This document shows, piece after piece, positions 54,689 through 63,890 of a stretch of 64,000 nucleotides of DNA. Each line of letters opens with the position of its first letter. The stretch's first letter is position 1. Origin of the DNA: Saccharospirillum salsuginis (GTDB taxonomy: Bacteria; Pseudomonadota; Gammaproteobacteria; Pseudomonadales; Natronospirillaceae); contig NZ_BMXR01000009.1 in assembly GCF_014651855.1 (NCBI RefSeq), forward strand, positions 188,217-252,216, in the 5' to 3' direction. A model generated the notes under the pieces. The model worked only from the letters and a program-made list of their open reading frames with translations. It was not told where the DNA came from and ran no database searches. The position numbers and the translations under genes were made by a program.

Positions 54689-54824
54689 GCTGTGAGGGGC
54701 ATCCGGTACGGTCCCATTGTAGGGGTAGGCCGGATACCTTAATAGGGCGCCAACGCCCTTACTACCGTTTAATACACATCCAACACGTGGCCCGTGGTAG
54801 GGGTCACCACTGAAGGAGCACATC

Positions 54825-56756
54825 ATGCCCATCATTACGCTGCCCGACGGCTCCGAGCGCCGTTTCGACCAACCCGTCTCCATCATGCAGATCGCCGAAG
54901 ACATCGGCCCCGGTCTCGCGCGCAATACACTGGCCGGCCGCATCGACGGCGTCCGCGTCGATGCCTGCGACATCGTTGAGAACGACGCCAAGGTCGAAAT
55001 CATCACCCCCAAAGACGACGACGGCCTCGAAATCATCCGCCACAGCTGCGCGCACCTGCTCGGTCACGCCATCAAACAACTCTGGCCGGACGCCAGAATG
55101 GCCATCGGTCCGACCATCGAGAACGGCTTCTACTACGACATCGACCTGGATGAGCGGCTGACCGACGAAGACGTCGAAACACTCGAAAAGCGCATGATGG
55201 AACTGGCCAAGACCAACTACGAGGTGGTCCGCCACAAGGTCAGTTGGCAGGAGGCGTACGACACCTTCCGGGAGCGTAACGAGCCCTACAAGATGGAAAT
55301 CCTCGAGACCAACATCAGCCGGGATGACCGGCCGGGTCTCTACCATCATGAAGAATACGTCGACATGTGCCGCGGCCCGCACGTGCCGAACATGAAGTTT
55401 TGCCATCACTTCAAGCTGATGCGCGTCTCCGGCGCCTACTGGCGCGGCGACAGCAGCAACAAGCAGCTGCAGCGCATCTACGGCACCGCCTGGGCGGACA
55501 AAAAGCAGTTGAAGGCCCACTTGACCTTCCTCGAAGAAACGGCCAAGCGCGACCATCGCAAGATCGGCAAGAAACTCGACCTCTTCCACCTGCAGGAAGA
55601 AGCCCCGGGCATGGTGTTCTGGCATGCGAACGGCTGGACCCTGTACCAGGTGATCGAGCAGTACATGCGCGCCAAACAGCGCGCTCATGGCTACCAGGAA
55701 ATCCGTACACCGCAGATCGTCGACCGCTCCCTGTGGGAGAAATCCGGTCACTGGGACAAGTTCGGCGACGACATGTACACCACGCACAGCGAGCACCGCG
55801 ACAACGCCATCAAGCCGATGAACTGCCCGTGCCACGTCCAGGTGTTCAACCAGGGCCTGAAGAGCTACCGCGACCTGCCGCTGCGCCTGGCCGAATTCGG
55901 CAGTTGCCACCGTAACGAAGCCTCCGGAGCCCTGCACGGCATTATGCGGGTGCGCGGCTTCACCCAGGACGACGCCCACATCTTCTGTACCGAGGCCCAG
56001 ATCCAGGACGAAGTGGCGGGCTTCATCGAGATGCTGAACGAAGTCTATTACGACTTCGGTTTCGACGATGTCATCCTCAAGCTCTCCACCCGCCCCGATC
56101 AGCGCGTGGGCAGCGACGAAGTCTGGGACAAGGCCGAAGCGGCCCTGGCTTCGGCACTGGACGCCACCGACCAGCCCTGGGAGACTCTGCCGGGCGAGGG
56201 CGCCTTCTACGGCCCGAAGATCGAGTTCACGTTGAAAGACAGCCTCGGTCGGATGTGGCAATGTGGTACCATCCAGGTCGATTTCGCCATGCCGGGCCGA
56301 TTGGAAGCCCAGTATGTGGACGAGCACGGCGAGCGGAAAGAGCCGGTCATGCTGCACCGGGCCATTCTCGGCAGCTTCGAGCGGTTCATCGGCATTCTGA
56401 TCGAGCAGCACGCCGGGGCCATGCCGCCGTGGCTCGCGCCGACCCAGGTCATGGTGTGCAATATCACCGATGCCCAGGCCGATTTCGTTAAGAAAGTGCA
56501 AAATCGCTTGATTTCAGAGGGTTTTAGGGCCGATGCCGACTTGAGAAATGAGAAGATCGGCTTTAAAATCCGCGAGCATACAATTCAAAGAATTCCTTAT
56601 CTGCTGGTGATCGGCGATAAGGAAGTCGAAAACGAGGCCGTAGCGGTCCGCACACGGGAAGGTCAGGATCTCGGCTCCATGCCGATCGACGCCTTCATAG
56701 AACGCCTATCTGCGGATATCGCCCGAAAAGGCCGTCTGGTAAATAACGGAGAGTGA
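54825..56756 (+). CDS. thrS: Threonyl-tRNA synthetase
   Basis: 643 aa, ATG at 54825 with GAAGGAG upstream. TGS domain (about 1-62), editing domain with HSCAHLLGHAIKQLWP (near 73) and MCRGPHVPNM (near 180), class II catalytic core (motif 2 FGSCHRNEASGALHG; ALLASALD; motif 3 in VMLHRAILGSFERFIGILIE) and a C-terminal anticodon-binding domain. Charges tRNA-Thr. First gene of the thrS-infC-rpmI-rplT cluster. Confidence 0.98.
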   Translation: MPIITLPDGSERRFDQPVSIMQIAEDIGPGLARNTLAGRIDGVRVDACDIVENDAKVEIITPKDDDGLEIIRHSCAHLLGHAIKQLWPDARMAIGPTIENGFYYDIDLDERLTDEDVETLEKRMMELAKTNYEVVRHKVSWQEAYDTFRERNEPYKMEILETNISRDDRPGLYHHEEYVDMCRGPHVPNMKFCHHFKLMRVSGAYWRGDSSNKQLQRIYGTAWADKKQLKAHLTFLEETAKRDHRKIGKKLDLFHLQEEAPGMVFWHANGWTLYQVIEQYMRAKQRAHGYQEIRTPQIVDRSLWEKSGHWDKFGDDMYTTHSEHRDNAIKPMNCPCHVQVFNQGLKSYRDLPLRLAEFGSCHRNEASGALHGIMRVRGFTQDDAHIFCTEAQIQDEVAGFIEMLNEVYYDFGFDDVILKLSTRPDQRVGSDEVWDKAEAALASALDATDQPWETLPGEGAFYGPKIEFTLKDSLGRMWQCGTIQVDFAMPGRLEAQYVDEHGERKEPVMLHRAILGSFERFIGILIEQHAGAMPPWLAPTQVMVCNITDAQADFVKKVQNRLISEGFRADADLRNEKIGFKIREHTIQRIPYLLVIGDKEVENEAVAVRTREGQDLGSMPIDAFIERLSADIARKGRLVNNGE

Positions 56757-56759
56757 GTT

Positions 56760-57299
56760 ATAAAACGCAACGCGAAAGCTGGTAAGGCTGCCAACCGTCA
56801 TATTGTCAACGATCAGATCAAGGCCGACGAGGTTCGCCTGATCGCCTCCGACGGTGAGCAAGTCGGTATTGTCCCGCTGGAAGATGCCTTGCAGCGGGCT
56901 CAACAGGAAGGACTCGATCTGGTACAGATCTCCAACGCGGACCCGGTGGTCTGCAAGATCATGGACCTGGGCAAAAAGCTCTACGAAGAGAAGAAAGCCA
57001 AGGCAGCTGCCAAGAAGAAGCAGGTGCAGGTTCAGGTCAAGGAGGTCAAGTTCCGGCCGAATACCGATATCGGCGACTACAACGTCAAGTTGCGTAACCT
57101 GACCCGGTTTCTGGAGCACGGCGACAAGACCAAGGTCACGCTGCGTTTCCGGGGCCGTGAGATGGCTCACCAGGAAATCGGTATGGAGCTGCTGGCCCGG
57201 GTCGCGAGTGATCTGGAAGACCTGGCCACTGTGGAGCAGCGCCCCAAGATGGAAGGGCGTCAGCTGACCATGGTGATGGCTCCGCTGAAGAAGAAATAA
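56760..57299 (+). CDS. infC: Translation initiation factor IF-3, AUA start
   Basis: 179 aa if it starts at ATA (56760-56762), reading M-KRNAKAGKAANRHIVNDQIKADEVRL, which aligns with the normal IF-3 N-terminus. The frame contains no ATG, GTG or TTG before it; the first ATG is at 56889, inside the N-terminal domain and so cannot be the true start. GGAGAG lies about seven bases upstream, overlapping the thrS stop region. E. coli infC uses AUU for autoregulation by IF-3 itself; AUA should serve the same end. C-terminal domain typical (RFRGREMAHQEIGMELL). Confidence 0.93.
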   Translation: MKRNAKAGKAANRHIVNDQIKADEVRLIASDGEQVGIVPLEDALQRAQQEGLDLVQISNADPVVCKIMDLGKKLYEEKKAKAAAKKKQVQVQVKEVKFRPNTDIGDYNVKLRNLTRFLEHGDKTKVTLRFRGREMAHQEIGMELLARVASDLEDLATVEQRPKMEGRQLTMVMAPLKKK

Positions 57300-57345
57300 G
57301 GTCGGCCTCGGCTGGCCGGGACAGGCGGGCAACCGTCTGTCGCGA

Positions 57346-57374
57346 AGGCGATGGCTTCGGTCATCGCCTTTTTT
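57346..57374 (+). terminator. Hairpin between infC and rpmI
   Basis: Stem AGGCGATG/CATCGCCT, eight-base loop, six T. It lies in the 193-base infC-rpmI gap and could end part of the transcripts, or act with a leader that binds L20. Confidence 0.7.
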
Positions 57375-57492
57375 AAGTTCCGGCGACGGGTGTCGCCGGT
57401 TTAACTGGCAACCGTTAGCTCCTGAGCCCGGCACAGTGCCTGGGTTCGCACGGGATGCGACGCGGTTTTAGAAGTAGATCGGGAGATTGAAA

Positions 57493-57687
57493 ATGCCTAA
57501 AGCAAAAAGCAATTCCGGCGCTGCGAAGCGTTTCAAGAAGACGGCCAATGGCTTCAAGCACAAGCAGTCTTTCCGCAACCACATCCTGACCAAGAAGAGC
57601 ACCAAGCGTAAGCGTCACTTGCGCGGCACTCAGCAAATTACTGATGCCGATGCCGGTTTGATCAAGCGCATGCTGCCCTACGTTTAA
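57493..57687 (+). CDS. rpmI: 50S ribosomal protein L35
   Basis: 64 aa from the ATG at 57493 (an in-frame TTG two codons earlier is not needed); GGGAGA lies about nine bases upstream. MPKAKSNSGAAKRFKKTANGFKHKQ and a lysine-rich end are diagnostic. 27 bases before rplT. Confidence 0.97.
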   Translation: MPKAKSNSGAAKRFKKTANGFKHKQSFRNHILTKKSTKRKRHLRGTQQITDADAGLIKRMLPYV

Positions 57688-57714
57688 CGGTCACAGGATT
57701 AGGAGGAAAGAAAT

Positions 57715-58071
57715 ATGGCTCGTGTAAAACGCGGTACTATTGCCCGTCGTCGTCACAAGAAGGTTCTGAAGCAGGCTAAAGGTTATTATGGTGCGCGTTC
57801 GCGTGTATTCCGTGTGGCCAAGCAGGCGGTCATCAAGGCGGGTCAATACGCCTATCGTGACCGTCGTCAGCGCAAGCGTCAGTTCCGCGCCCTGTGGATC
57901 GCTCGTATCAATGCCGAGGCTCGGGTGAACGGTCTGTCTTACAGCAAGTTCATCAATGGCCTGAAGAAGGCGTCTATTGAGATCGACCGTAAGATCCTCG
58001 CGGATCTGGCCGTTCACGATAAACTGGCTTTCGCGGCCCTGACCGAACAGGCCAAAGCCAAACTGGCTTAA
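57715..58071 (+). CDS. rplT: 50S ribosomal protein L20
   Basis: 118 aa. ATG at 57715 preceded by AGGAGGAAAG. Basic RNA-binding N-terminus (RVKRGTIARRRHKKVLKQAKGYYGARS) and globular C-terminus. L20 is the usual autogenous repressor of rpmI-rplT. Confidence 0.98.
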   Translation: MARVKRGTIARRRHKKVLKQAKGYYGARSRVFRVAKQAVIKAGQYAYRDRRQRKRQFRALWIARINAEARVNGLSYSKFINGLKKASIEIDRKILADLAVHDKLAFAALTEQAKAKLA

Positions 58072-58089
58072 TACTGTTCAGTTAGCGAA

Positions 58090-58126
58090 AACCGCCCGCT
58101 GGCTTCGCCACCGGGCGGTTTTTTTT
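58090..58126 (+). terminator. Terminator of the thrS-rplT cluster
   Basis: Stem AACCGCCCG/CGGGCGGTT followed by a run of T. 19 bases after the rplT stop. Confidence 0.92.
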
Positions 58127-58174
58127 GAGTTGTATTCAGGGAAATGATCGGTCGATGTTTTCGATCCATGAGCA

Positions 58175-58297
58175 GTAGGTTGGATCGGTCCGACGCATCG
58201 GTAGCCCGAAGGGCGTAATCCAACGCTCTTATGAAGCCGATAGTTCAACTCATGGCTGGGTTTGTTGGATTACGCCCTGCGGGCTAATCCAACCTAC
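58175..58297. repeat. Nested inverted-repeat element, second copy
   Basis: Outer arms GTAGGTTGGAT (58175-58185) and ATCCAACCTAC (58287-58297); inner arms around AGCCCGAAGGGCGTAATCC (58203-58221) and its near complement at 58266-58285. Fills most of the gap between rplT and ldhA. Related to the element at 32366. Confidence 0.85.
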
Positions 58298-58336
58298 GGT
58301 TCTGTCTACTCCAGGGTAGGCGCCACCAGGGACGTT

Positions 58337-59329
58337 CTACACATTCACCTGATGCATCCGGTCCAGACTGCCCGCCTCGAAATGCCCGATATTGCTGATC
58401 GTCACCTGGGCTATCGCTTCCAGTGCTTCCCGCGTGAAAAACGCCTGGTGGCCGGTGATCAACACGTTGCGGAAGGTCAGCAGGCGGGCGAACGTATCGT
58501 CCTTTAACAGCTCGTCGGAATTGTCTTCAAAAAACAGGTCCGCTTCCTCCTCATACACATCCAGCCCCAGATAACCCACTTTGCCGTTCTTCAGGGCATT
58601 GATCACATCGACGGTTTCAATCAACGCACCGCGACTGGTATTGATCAGCATGACGCCGTCTTTCATCTTTTTGAGCGTTTCGTTGTTGATCAGGTGACGG
58701 GTGGCCGGCAGCAGCGGGCAGTGTAGCGAAACAATGTCGCTCTCGGCCCAGAGCGTATCCTGGTCGACATATTCCGCTCCGGCGTCGAGAGCCTGCGGGT
58801 TGGTGTAGGGGTCGTGACAGATGACCCGGCAACCAAAGCCACGCATGATGCGAATAAAGGCGACGCCGATTTTGCCCGTGCCGACGACGCCTACGGTTTT
58901 GCCGTGTAAATCGAAACCGAGCATGCCGTGCAGGGAGTAGTCGTTCTCGCGGACCCGGTTGAAGGCGCGATGGGTGTTGCGGTTCAGGCCGAGAATGAGG
59001 GCGCATGCGTGCTCGGCGACCGCATAGGGGGAATAGTCCGGAACCCGGGCGACTGTGATGCCCAGTTTCTGGGCGACGCCCAGGTCGACATTGTTGAAGC
59101 CGGCGCATCGAAGGGCAACGAGGCGAATACCATGGTCGTGGAGCTGGCCGAGCGTGGCCTCATCCAGCGTATCGTTGACGAAGCAACAGACGGCATCATG
59201 GCCCTGGCTCAGGGCGGCGGTATGGGCGTCCAGATGGGGTTCGAAGTAGGTGAACTGGTGTTGGCCGTTGTTGGCCTGATTAAGGTAGGTCTCATCGTAG
59301 GATTTGCTGCTGAATACGGCGACTTTCAT
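58337..59329 (-). CDS. ldhA: D-lactate dehydrogenase (2-hydroxyacid dehydrogenase)
   Basis: 330 aa. NAD-binding motif VGVVGTGKIGVAFIRIM (near 148), catalytic Arg in LINTSRGALIET, Glu in DVYEEEADLFFED, His in TGHQAFFTREAL (near 296). Closest in appearance to fermentative D-lactate dehydrogenases. Makes or uses D-lactate with NADH. Monocistronic. lutABC, which oxidises L-lactate, lies 21 kb away. Confidence 0.92.
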   Translation of the reverse strand: MKVAVFSSKSYDETYLNQANNGQHQFTYFEPHLDAHTAALSQGHDAVCCFVNDTLDEATLGQLHDHGIRLVALRCAGFNNVDLGVAQKLGITVARVPDYSPYAVAEHACALILGLNRNTHRAFNRVRENDYSLHGMLGFDLHGKTVGVVGTGKIGVAFIRIMRGFGCRVICHDPYTNPQALDAGAEYVDQDTLWAESDIVSLHCPLLPATRHLINNETLKKMKDGVMLINTSRGALIETVDVINALKNGKVGYLGLDVYEEEADLFFEDNSDELLKDDTFARLLTFRNVLITGHQAFFTREALEAIAQVTISNIGHFEAGSLDRMHQVNV

Positions 59330-59394
59330 TGAGTAGTGGCCTCCTTGGCTTGTAGGGCCGAAATGAAGCCTCGGACGTCGGGTGAGGCTCCTCG

Positions 59395-60114
59395 TTAAGG
59401 GTCGAAGGATATCCGCTGTCCGTCGAGCGACAGGGACAGGGTGCGAATTTCTTCTTTGAGCTTGCCTTTCTCGTAGCGCCCGAATCGCAACGGGACAAAA
59501 TTCAGGTCCGGCGCGACCCAGATCAGCTTGCGTTCGTTCTTGCCGATCGGATCGGTCTGTTCGACGATCCAGGTGTAAACCTCGCCCGTGGGCAGATCTA
59601 GCATTTCCTCGCCGATGACACGGAACGCCATGCGATCCGGTCGTTTGTGGCGGAAAACGTCGAAGCTGATCTCGCGCTCGCCGTCGATCAGCTGTTGTTG
59701 CAGTTCCAGCTGATAACCGATGGCATCATAGAGTGGCGGCTCAAACCGGGTGTCGATCCGGTCTTTGTCGACGCGGCCGGTTACCCGGTTTTCACTATGA
59801 TCGAACCTGAGCGACTTGGTGTTCTTGACCCAGAACAACTTACTCTCGAATTCATACCGCAACGGCAGCAATTGATTGCCGTCGACACTCAACCAGACCT
59901 CTTCCTTCAGCGAAACGGTGCGACCGTCGGTGGCGAGTCGGTAGTGCCAGTCGCTGCCGTCCCGACGCAGGCGCAGTGTGCCTTCGGTGGACAAATCGAT
60001 GGCGCCGTAGCGGATGGCTTCGAGTTCGGCCGTGAACGGCACCAGTTCAGCGGCCTGTGTCGTACACAGAGTCGCTGCGGTCACCAGTAGCCAATTGCGA
60101 ATGAACTGTCTCAT
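59395..60114 (-). CDS. DUF3108 exported protein
   Basis: 239 aa with a signal peptide (MRQFIRNWLLVTAATLCTTQA). Beta-rich body of the DUF3108 type (PFTAELEAIRYGAIDLSTEGTLRL; WIVEQTDPIGKNERKLIWVAPDLNFVPLRF). Probably periplasmic or outer-membrane linked; role unknown. Start overlaps the purN stop by four bases, a conserved neighbourhood in this group. Confidence 0.88.
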   Translation of the reverse strand: MRQFIRNWLLVTAATLCTTQAAELVPFTAELEAIRYGAIDLSTEGTLRLRRDGSDWHYRLATDGRTVSLKEEVWLSVDGNQLLPLRYEFESKLFWVKNTKSLRFDHSENRVTGRVDKDRIDTRFEPPLYDAIGYQLELQQQLIDGEREISFDVFRHKRPDRMAFRVIGEEMLDLPTGEVYTWIVEQTDPIGKNERKLIWVAPDLNFVPLRFGRYEKGKLKEEIRTLSLSLDGQRISFDP

Positions 60115-60767
60115 GGGGTGCCAGTATCCAGCAGCCGTCCGCTTTTGGGAAGGGGGGCATCGTCCAGCCAGGCGGTATCGCCCCTGAGTGTTAAGCGGCC
60201 GTTAACGAACCAGCGAATGACTTCCGGATACAATCGGTGTTCCTGACCCAGCACGCGTTTGGCGAGAGACGCCGCGTCGTCGTCCGCTTCGATCGGGACG
60301 CTCATCTGGGCGACGGGCGGGCCGCCGTCCAGTTCCGGCGTAACGAAATGCACCGTGGCGCCGGCCTCGGTGTCGCCGGCATCCAGGGCCCGTTGGTGAG
60401 TGTGCAGGCCGGCGTATTTCGGCAGCAGGGAAGGGTGGATGTTCAGCATTCGCCCTTGATAGTGGCGAACGAATTCATCGGTCAGTATGCGCATGAAGCC
60501 GGCGAGGACCACGAGGTCCGGTTCATGGCGATCAATGAGTTCGGCCAGTGCGGTATCGAAGGCTCGCCGGCCCTCGAACAGGGTGTGATCCAGCGTCAGG
60601 GCTGGAACGCCGGCCCGCTCCGCTCGTTGCAGCCCCATCACACCGGGTCGGTTGGAAATCACGGCCGTAACCCGGGCGTCCAGGGTGCCATCGGCGCAAC
60701 CATCCAGAATGGTCTGCAGGTTGGAGCCGCTGCCGCTGATCAGGACAACGATGTTTTTCACGATCAC
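60111..60767 (-). CDS. purN: Phosphoribosylglycinamide formyltransferase
   Basis: 218 aa. VVLISGSGSNLQTIL (near 10), catalytic region VLAGFMRILTDEFVRHYQGRMLNIHPSLLPKYAG, and the aspartate in VHFVTPELDGGP. Third step of purine synthesis, using 10-formyl-tetrahydrofolate. Overlaps purM and the DUF3108 gene by four bases each. Confidence 0.97.
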   Translation of the reverse strand: MIVKNIVVLISGSGSNLQTILDGCADGTLDARVTAVISNRPGVMGLQRAERAGVPALTLDHTLFEGRRAFDTALAELIDRHEPDLVVLAGFMRILTDEFVRHYQGRMLNIHPSLLPKYAGLHTHQRALDAGDTEAGATVHFVTPELDGGPPVAQMSVPIEADDDAASLAKRVLGQEHRLYPEVIRWFVNGRLTLRGDTAWLDDAPLPKSGRLLDTGTP

Positions 60768-61804
60768 ACGCCTTCGATGATGACGGCTTCGCTGCCACGG
60801 CTCTCCACCGCACCCATGATCACCGGCTGTTCACCGGATGCGCGCAATTGACTGACGACATCCTCGGCTTCCGCGCCGGGTACGACGACCACAAGGCCGA
60901 TGCCGCAGTTGAAGGTACGATACATCTCGCGGTCGGTGATGTTGCCGGCCTTCTGCAGCCAGTCGAACACGGGGGGGCGCTGCCACTGGTTCGGATCGAT
61001 GCGGATCGACAGGGACTCCGGCAGAACGCGCGGCAGGTTTTCGTAAAAACCGCCACCGGTGATGTGGGAAATGGCATTGACCGTCTGGTTGGCGAGCAGG
61101 CGCAGTGTCTGTTTGACGTAAATGCGGGTCGGCGCCATCAGGGCGTCGGCCAGGGTGCCGTCTCCCATAGGTTGGTTCAGGTCGGCTTCGGCGACGTCCA
61201 GCACTTTGCGAATCAGCGAATAGCCGTTGGAGTGCGGACCGGAGGAGGGCAGGCCAATGACCTTGTCGCCCGCACGCACGCCATTACCGTCCAGAATCTT
61301 GTCTTCCTCGACTACGCCGACGCAGAAACCGGCCAGATCGTAGTCCTCGCCCTGGTACATGCCCGGCATTTCCGCAGTCTCGCCACCAACCAGCGAGCAA
61401 TTCGCCTGCGTGCACCCCTCACCAATGCCTTCGACCACCCGGCTCGCGATATCGACCGACAGTTTGCCGGTGGCGTAGTAGTCCAGAAAGAAGAGAGGCT
61501 CGGCGCCGCAGACGATCAGATCATTGACGCACATGGCGACCAGGTCGATGCCGATCGTGTCGTGGCGATCCAGATCCATGGCCAGCTTGAGCTTGGTCCC
61601 GACGCCATCGGTTCCGGAGACCAGAACCGGGTTCTTATAGTGTTTGGGGATACGGCACAGAGCGCCAAAACCGCCGATGCCACCCATGACCTCGGGGCGG
61701 CGGGTTTTCTTGACCGTACCTTTGATGCGGTCGACCAATTCATTACCAGCGTCGATATCGACACCGGCGTCTTTGTAACTCAGGGGTTTGGACGCGTCCG
61801 TCAT
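60764..61804 (-). CDS. purM: Phosphoribosylformylglycinamidine cyclo-ligase
   Basis: 346 aa from the ATG at 61804 with GGAG six bases upstream (ATG at 61816 is in frame but lacks a site). SYKDAGVDIDAGNELVDRIK, GGIGGFGALCRIP, DGVGTKLKLA, VGGETAEMPGMY, HITGGGFYENLPR. Fifth step of purine synthesis. First gene of purM-purN-DUF3108. Confidence 0.98.
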   Translation of the reverse strand: MTDASKPLSYKDAGVDIDAGNELVDRIKGTVKKTRRPEVMGGIGGFGALCRIPKHYKNPVLVSGTDGVGTKLKLAMDLDRHDTIGIDLVAMCVNDLIVCGAEPLFFLDYYATGKLSVDIASRVVEGIGEGCTQANCSLVGGETAEMPGMYQGEDYDLAGFCVGVVEEDKILDGNGVRAGDKVIGLPSSGPHSNGYSLIRKVLDVAEADLNQPMGDGTLADALMAPTRIYVKQTLRLLANQTVNAISHITGGGFYENLPRVLPESLSIRIDPNQWQRPPVFDWLQKAGNITDREMYRTFNCGIGLVVVVPGAEAEDVVSQLRASGEQPVIMGAVESRGSEAVIIEGV

Positions 61805-62021
61805 GAAGGGCTCCATCTGGGCAGTACTGGAAAAGGCGCGCGGATTGTAGCAGGGGCGGCGGTTGGAATCAGCATGTCCAAGCGGTCAGAATCCGTCTTT
61901 ATGCCCGGGCGGGAGCAGACAACAGTCGTGAACTGAGCCCGGTTCCATGCCTTCCGTGTCGCGAATCCGTTTCGGCTCTGTCACAATAGCGCCTTTCCAA
62001 AATCAGCCGAAGTTCGAGTTT

Positions 62022-63101
62022 ATGTCATTGCGACCCCTGATCGCCTTGTTGCTTGTCATCATGAGCCTGCCGCTGTGGGCGGCCCAGACTCTGGAATTGT
62101 ACGACGAATCCGCCATCCTGGCGCAGAATGCGCGCCCATCGGACCAGAACGACGCCGTGGCCGAGGCCCTCGGGCGAGTGCTGGTCAGAGTGACCGGCGA
62201 TGCGGATATCGTGGACACCGAAGTTGGCCAGGCCATGGTGGAGGATGCCAACGACTACCTGTCGACGTTCCGGTTCGAGCGCAGCGATGTCACCCTCACC
62301 AACCTGCTTGGCGAGCCGGTGGCCACCAAGCGTATGATCATGCGCTTCGACCGGGGCGCGGTGGAGCAAAGCCTGTCGCGCAACCGCTTGCCGATCTGGG
62401 GACCGAAGCGGCCGGAAACGTTGATCTGGATGGCCGACCGTCTGGACGGTTCCAACCGGATCCTGGCCGATTCCGACAACTCCGACCTGGCCCAGGCACT
62501 GAAATCGTCGGCCCGGGAGCGGGGCGTGCCGCTGACGCTGCCGTTGATGGACCTGGACGACAGCTTCCAGGTCAATTTCACCGACATTTACGGCCTGTTT
62601 ACCGCCGATATCACCGAGGCGTCCGAACGTTACCGCCCGGACGCCGTCGTGCTGGCTCGGCTGGCGCGCGAAAACCAGGGGTATCAAGCCGACTTTGTCT
62701 TCATGATGTCGGACGACCGCCAACGGTTCCGGGTACAGGCGGAGTCGGAAGAGGCGCTGATGCAGGCCATGGTCGATCGCATCGCCGGCCGACTGGCGGA
62801 TCAATACGCCGTTGTGATGGACCCGTCGATGGCTGGCCAGATCAGCCTGAGGATTAACGCCGTCAATAACCTGGCCACCCTGGCCGCCGTCGAACGCTAC
62901 CTGGATTCGCTGAACCTGGTGACCAGCGTCACCTTGCGCCAGGTCCAGCCCGAGAGCGTTCAGTTCGACCTGGACATCAGCGGTGACCGCAATCAATTGC
63001 GTGATGCTCTGGCTCTGGACGAACGCCTCCAGTCGGTGGAAGAAGACGATCTGCAAAGCCAGCTCGACACCGAACTGGTGTACGAATGGACTGAACGCTG
63101 A
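62022..63101 (+). CDS. DUF2066 exported protein
   Basis: 359 aa from the ATG at 62022; the upstream open frame lacks a signal. Signal peptide MSLRPLIALLLVIMSLPLWA. The next part (EALGRVLVRVTGDADIVD...AMVEDANDYLSTFRFE) is the DUF2066 pattern. Usually found between purM and hda in gammaproteobacteria, as here. Function unknown. Divergent from purM. Confidence 0.88.
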   Translation: MSLRPLIALLLVIMSLPLWAAQTLELYDESAILAQNARPSDQNDAVAEALGRVLVRVTGDADIVDTEVGQAMVEDANDYLSTFRFERSDVTLTNLLGEPVATKRMIMRFDRGAVEQSLSRNRLPIWGPKRPETLIWMADRLDGSNRILADSDNSDLAQALKSSARERGVPLTLPLMDLDDSFQVNFTDIYGLFTADITEASERYRPDAVVLARLARENQGYQADFVFMMSDDRQRFRVQAESEEALMQAMVDRIAGRLADQYAVVMDPSMAGQISLRINAVNNLATLAAVERYLDSLNLVTSVTLRQVQPESVQFDLDISGDRNQLRDALALDERLQSVEEDDLQSQLDTELVYEWTER

Positions 63102-63194
63102 TTCAGCCTTGTCATTCATGAGTCAAACGCGAATACCCCCGTTGAGCTTCACCTTGCCCGACGTTGAAGTAAGCCTGTGTCTGGAGGGCGTCTA

Positions 63195-63890
63195 GTGGCC
63201 GTCAAACAACTTCCCCTGAGCGTTACATTCCGCGAGGACGCGGTCTTCGACGACTTTTTACCGGGCGACAACGCCCAGACCGTCGGTGCCCTGCGGCACG
63301 CCCTGGCGCGCCTGGACGATCACCTGCTCTACCTGTGGGGCGCGCCAGGCTCGGGGCTCAGCCATCTGCTTCAGGCCGCGGTCCATGAACTTCAAACCCA
63401 GGGGCTGGAAGGCGTCTACCTGCCGTTGGCCGAATGCCTCGATTACGGTACCGAAGCGCTGGAAGGCCTCGACGAACTGGACGTGGTGGCGCTGGATGAC
63501 ATCGACCTGATTACCGGTCGGCCGGAGTGGGAGGAAGCCGTCTTCCACCTGTTCAATCGCCTACGAGACACTGGACGGGTATTGATGGTGACCAGCCACT
63601 CAAGCCCGTTGCACCAGTCCATCGAACTGCCGGATCTCAAGTCCCGTTTGAGCTGGGGGCTGACATTCCAGGTCCAGCCGCTCAGTGATGAACAAAAAAT
63701 GGACTGGCTGATCTGGAAAGCCCGCCGTCGAGGCCTCACCCTCGAACCTGACGTCGCCGCCTTCCTGATCAACCGCGTGGCCCGCTCGATGAACGTTCTG
63801 GTCGAGGCATTCGACAAGCTCGATCAACATTCCCTGGCCGAGAAGCGGCGGCTCACTATTCCATTCGTCAAATCCGTGCTTGGGTTGTGA
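63195..63890 (+). CDS. hda: DnaA regulatory inactivator Hda
   Basis: 231 aa, GTG start at 63195 with GGAGG upstream. AAA+ fold with LWGAPGSGLSHLLQAAVHE (P-loop near 50), DIDLITGRPEWEEAVFHLFN (Walker B region) and ending in a lid domain; no DNA-binding domain. With the beta clamp, Hda promotes DnaA-ATP hydrolysis after replication starts. The N-terminal clamp-binding motif looks like QLPLSV. The last 110 bases of the window hold no clear gene. Confidence 0.93.
   Translation: MAVKQLPLSVTFREDAVFDDFLPGDNAQTVGALRHALARLDDHLLYLWGAPGSGLSHLLQAAVHELQTQGLEGVYLPLAECLDYGTEALEGLDELDVVALDDIDLITGRPEWEEAVFHLFNRLRDTGRVLMVTSHSSPLHQSIELPDLKSRLSWGLTFQVQPLSDEQKMDWLIWKARRRGLTLEPDVAAFLINRVARSMNVLVEAFDKLDQHSLAEKRRLTIPFVKSVLGL

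Larger units (their letters stand above)
54338..54824. other. Intergenic region and leader before thrS
   Basis: No gene. It holds repeat element C, a terminator at 54667 and a further small hairpin AGGGCG-CCAA-CGCCCT (54743-54758) close to thrS. These could form a thrS control leader, but no classic threonine codon run or tRNA-like structure is evident to me. Confidence 0.5.

Noticed and set aside
54804..56501. 565-codon open frame opposite thrS
   Set aside because: Antisense of a strongly biased housekeeping gene; no ribosome site and no homology seen.
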